Source: VFKU01 sp038916785
Lineage (GTDB): Bacteria > Hydrogenedentota > Hydrogenedentia > Hydrogenedentales > GCA-2746185
Direction of reading: 5' to 3'
Length of the DNA stretch: 35,164 bases
Assembly: GCA_038916785.1 (NCBI GenBank)
Contig: JBCLBO010000027.1
Coordinates: forward strand, 1-35,164
Shown: positions 31,150-35,164 of the stretch, piece after piece
How positions within the stretch are numbered: position 1 is the stretch's first letter
How the letters are laid out: the number at the start of each line of letters is the position of its first letter
Program-made: the position numbers and the translations under genes
The notes under the pieces: generated by a model
Told to the model about the DNA's origin: nothing
What the model saw: the letters and a program-made list of their open reading frames with translations, nothing else
Database searches by the model: none

Positions 31150-31458
31150 ATGATGAACGCGTCGAAGAAACATTGGCTCGTAAGTGCGGTAGTCTCTCTC
31201 GTATTGGTGGTCGCAGGAATGCTCTTGGGTTATGCTTTTGCCCCTCATACTGCGGACGCAGCCGAAACGGATTTGCCTGAAATTTTCAAAGTCGGCAACA
31301 AGTTAGTAGGCTTTGGTCTTTTTCCTGACGGCGGCTTTTCGCGCATTGAAGTGACCATCCTGGAGGTAAAAGGCGGCTGGGTCCGTGGGAAGGAAATGAC
31401 GCGGGGTATAGTTTGGATTCCCGTGGAGAGTGTAGCTTTCTGGCAGGAAGTAGAGTAA
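31150..31458 (+). CDS. Small single-pass membrane protein of unknown function
   Basis: 102 residues. GGAGG at 31139-31143 fits the ATG at 31150 (6 bases); an upstream in-frame ATG at 31105 lacks this. One membrane segment 'WLVSAVVSLVLVVAGMLLGYAFA' near the N-terminus may be an uncleaved anchor or signal. The rest is a short beta domain ('EIFKVGNKLVGFGLFPDGGFSRIEVTILEVKGGWVRGKEM', 'GIVWIPVESVAFWQEVE') resembling small SH3-like barrels by strand pattern only. I do not recognise it. It is flanked by the decayed aldolase tail and the RodZ-like gene. Confidence 0.6.
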   Translation: MMNASKKHWLVSAVVSLVLVVAGMLLGYAFAPHTADAAETDLPEIFKVGNKLVGFGLFPDGGFSRIEVTILEVKGGWVRGKEMTRGIVWIPVESVAFWQEVE

Positions 31459-31460
31459 CT

Positions 31461-31476
31461 CTCGCCAACAGGCGAG
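31461..31476. terminator. Small hairpin between convergent genes
   Basis: CTCGCC (31461-31466), AACA loop, GGCGAG (31471-31476), 2 bases after the stop of the small membrane protein and 53 bases before the RodZ-like stop. It is short and lacks a U-run, so it is at most a weak bidirectional terminator. Confidence 0.3.
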
Positions 31477-31529
31477 CGAGATTAAATCGAAATTCGACCA
31501 GTAAATTCAGAATCACAGGTCTAAAGGTG

Positions 31530-32033
31530 CTATTTGTTCCCGAGCGATTCCGGTAACCGCAAGTCGATCTCCGCCGCGTGCGCCTGAGAGACTTCATCCG
31601 ACGAGTGAGGCCGGAACACCGCCGTGTATCCGGCCCACGCTGCGCCCATCGAAATCATAACCAGAATCCACATGCTCAGGTCTGAGGAAACACGCGGCAA
31701 ACGCGGGATCGGCAAGCGGCGCAAGGCGCGTGCGAAAATGTTGGGACGCGAGCCGCTGCTGAACACGGCCGCGGGATGGTGCGCCGTGCGTAGCGCGGAG
31801 AGATAGTAGTCCGATTCGAGATTGAGCAAGCGGCAATAGGAACGTACAAACCCAACCGCGTAGGTCTCGCCGGGCAGTCTATCCAGGAGGCCAGCCTCCA
31901 GCGCGTCGAGCATGCCCAGCGGAATCGCGCACGCCGCCGCGGCCGTCTCTGGAGTCATGTTGAGTTCGAGACGCCGCTTGCGCAGTTCGTGACCCGGAAA
32001 GCTCACCGCGAGACCCTCTTGTGTTTCTGCCAA
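31530..32033 (-). CDS. RodZ-like helix-turn-helix membrane protein
   Basis: 167 residues if started at TTG 32033, which has AAGGAA about 8 bases upstream; an extended frame to 32222 has no start signal. The N-terminal HTH_25-type domain is 'HELRKRRLELNMTPETAAAACAIPLGMLDALEAGLLDRLPGETYAVGFVRSYCRLLNLE', which is the RodZ pattern (..LE.g....LPg..Y..gf.r.Ya..L.l). A basic linker and one membrane helix 'MWILVMISMGAAWAGYTAVF' follow, then only about 30 residues outside, much shorter than true RodZ. It likely links a cytoplasmic partner such as MreB to the envelope or acts as a regulator. It is divergent from the TPR-kinase gene. Confidence 0.7.
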   Translation of the reverse strand: MAETQEGLAVSFPGHELRKRRLELNMTPETAAAACAIPLGMLDALEAGLLDRLPGETYAVGFVRSYCRLLNLESDYYLSALRTAHHPAAVFSSGSRPNIFARALRRLPIPRLPRVSSDLSMWILVMISMGAAWAGYTAVFRPHSSDEVSQAHAAEIDLRLPESLGNK

Positions 32034-32295
32034 TGGCAGATTCCTTGGGTGGATACACACGATCCGGGGGAACACAGGCAAACGGAGTGCCAAAAGTGTT
32101 CCATGTTGTAAGGTGTTTACCGGCCAGCGTTTTGGCGATTGACTCGCGCGAAGGCCCCGTCGCCGAGCGCCCATTTTTGTCGGAATCGTCGACCCAGCGT
32201 CCAAAAATGGCCTGATGACCATGGCGCGTTTTCGGGGCCGCGCGGGCGGTGCTACACTCGACGATCACGACCGCATCCAGGGAGACGCCGCGCGC

Positions 32296-34596
<2,301 letters not shown>

Positions 34597-34749
34597 AGTC
34601 CAATAGGCGCCTGTCCGTATTTCCTACACCCTACTGTATTGTTTTCAGACAGAGCGCGTTTTCCCCTTATTTCCTGCCCGTTTCCCGATCCCGAGAGCGC
34701 TCTCAACTACCCGGTCAATGGCGTCCAGCATGTTCTTCCAAAGAACGGC

Positions 34750-34938
34750 GGGAATTACATCGTTGGTTCCCTTGCTGCCGATCGAGGCTCGTAGAGGGCA
34801 GCATTTTGCGGCGATATCTTTACGCCCCGTAGGGGCCGAAGGATAGTAGCCCACCGCTTTAGCGGTGGGATCGGCGCCTACCCAAAACACAAGTCCCGTA
34901 GGGACGGCCGAACCTCGGGAACCAACGATGTAATTCCC
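34750..34938. mobile_element. MITE-like element, 189 bp, with 22-bp perfect terminal inverted repeats
   Basis: GGGAATTACATCGTTGG... at 34750-34771 is exactly mirrored at 34917-34938. The octamer AGAACGGC stands immediately outside both ends (34742-34749 and 34939-34946), which is what an 8-bp target-site duplication looks like. There is no transposase inside. The interior has three hairpins: CCCCGTAGGGG (34825-34835), CCCACCGC-TTTA-GCGGTGGG (34850-34869) and GTCCCGTAGGGAC (34893-34905). Without it the flanks join as a plain sequence. The surrounding 34597-35030 contains no other supported gene. Confidence 0.8.
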
Positions 34939-35030
34939 AGAACGGCTGATTAAAGACTTGACTTTAGTTATAGTTCTGGTCACAGTGCTGACCGTGCTCA
35001 CCAAAGAAATACGGACGCTATTCATTCTTT

Positions 35031-35164
35031 GTGCTAGAGTGGACGACTGAACTGGCTGATGTGAATGCGCTGCGGACGGAGTATCTTCGGATCATGATTT
35101 ACCCCACAAAACTTGCTGAGTGGCGCCATCGCTTCGAGCGTTGCCACGATGAAGCGGGTCATGC
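35031..35164 (+). CDS. Possible start of an unrecognised gene, cut by the window end
   Basis: A frame open to the window end reads VLEWTTELADVNALRTEYLR then 'IMIYPTKLAEWRHRFERCHDEAGH', amphipathic and plausible as protein. GTG codons at 35031 and 35061 could start it, but neither has a clear ribosome site. No family is recognised from 44 residues. Confidence 0.3.
   Translation, partial: MLEWTTELADVNALRTEYLRIMIYPTKLAEWRHRFERCHDEAGH

Noticed and set aside
34645..35025. 126-codon minus-strand frame spanning the MITE-like element
   Set aside because: It exists only because the element is 189 bp (a multiple of three). After removal of the element plus one target copy, the frame is shifted and soon stops, so it is not an interrupted gene.

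Overview
The window looks like a chromosome piece from a high-GC, Gram-negative bacterium of planctomycete-like type (PVC group, Hydrogenedentota or a relative). This is inferred from gene content: a paired DUF1549/DUF1553 cytochrome-type protein and DUF1501 Tat protein, a DUF1559-type prepilin with an H-X9/10-DG motif, two-component-regulator propeller repeats outside a kinase, and a eukaryote-type Ser/Thr kinase fused to TPRs. No rRNA or other firm taxonomic marker is present.

Layout. 1-1488: 3' part of leuS, then a promoter and tRNA-Asp(GUC). 1777-5555: a secreted propeller/alpha-toroid protein, an internally deleted PQQ-like propeller and a nitronate monooxygenase. 5559-12510 (minus strand): a compact nine-gene operon running ECF sigma, zinc anti-sigma, GspF, second GspF, GspE and four pseudopilins, mostly with 4-base overlaps; it looks like a sigma-controlled minimal type II secretion/type IV pilus-like machine. 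12664-18296: an accessory island of visibly lower GC. It holds a Sec-exported Cys-rich peptide with a double-glycine leader, a LolA-like anchored protein, a C39 peptidase-rhodanese fusion and a MauE/DoxX redox membrane protein. It also holds a second LolA-like gene preceded by a decayed Cys-rich frame, and a 278-bp copy of the sigma promoter and 5' end joined to an IS5-family transposase remnant. 18381-23849 (minus): CBS protein, zinc-ribbon protein, DUF1501 and DUF1549/1553. 24057-28853: a lipoprotein operon with a 51-residue third ORF, a peptidoglycan-binding protein, a single-domain response regulator, an exported protein with a 12-residue repeat and a DUF1573-like protein. 28962-31004: a D-threonine-aldolase-type PLP enzyme, a VapBC module and the remnant tail of a second aldolase copy. 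31150-34596: a small anchored protein, a RodZ-like protein and the TPR kinase. 34742-34946: a 189-bp MITE-like element with 22-bp perfect terminal inverted repeats and an 8-bp target duplication. The window ends inside a possible unrecognised gene.

The best candidate for an undescribed system is the 12.7-16.0 kb operon. The peptide carries a signal peptide followed by a leader that matches the C39 double-glycine consensus at -12, -8, -4, -2 and -1. The neighbouring C39 peptidase keeps its Cys/His/Asp residues but is anchored outside the cell and fused to rhodanese instead of to an ABC transporter. With the MauE-type CxC membrane protein, this suggests Sec export followed by extracytoplasmic cleavage and thiol oxidation of a 61-residue, nine-cysteine product. 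That reading is inference from motifs and gene order.
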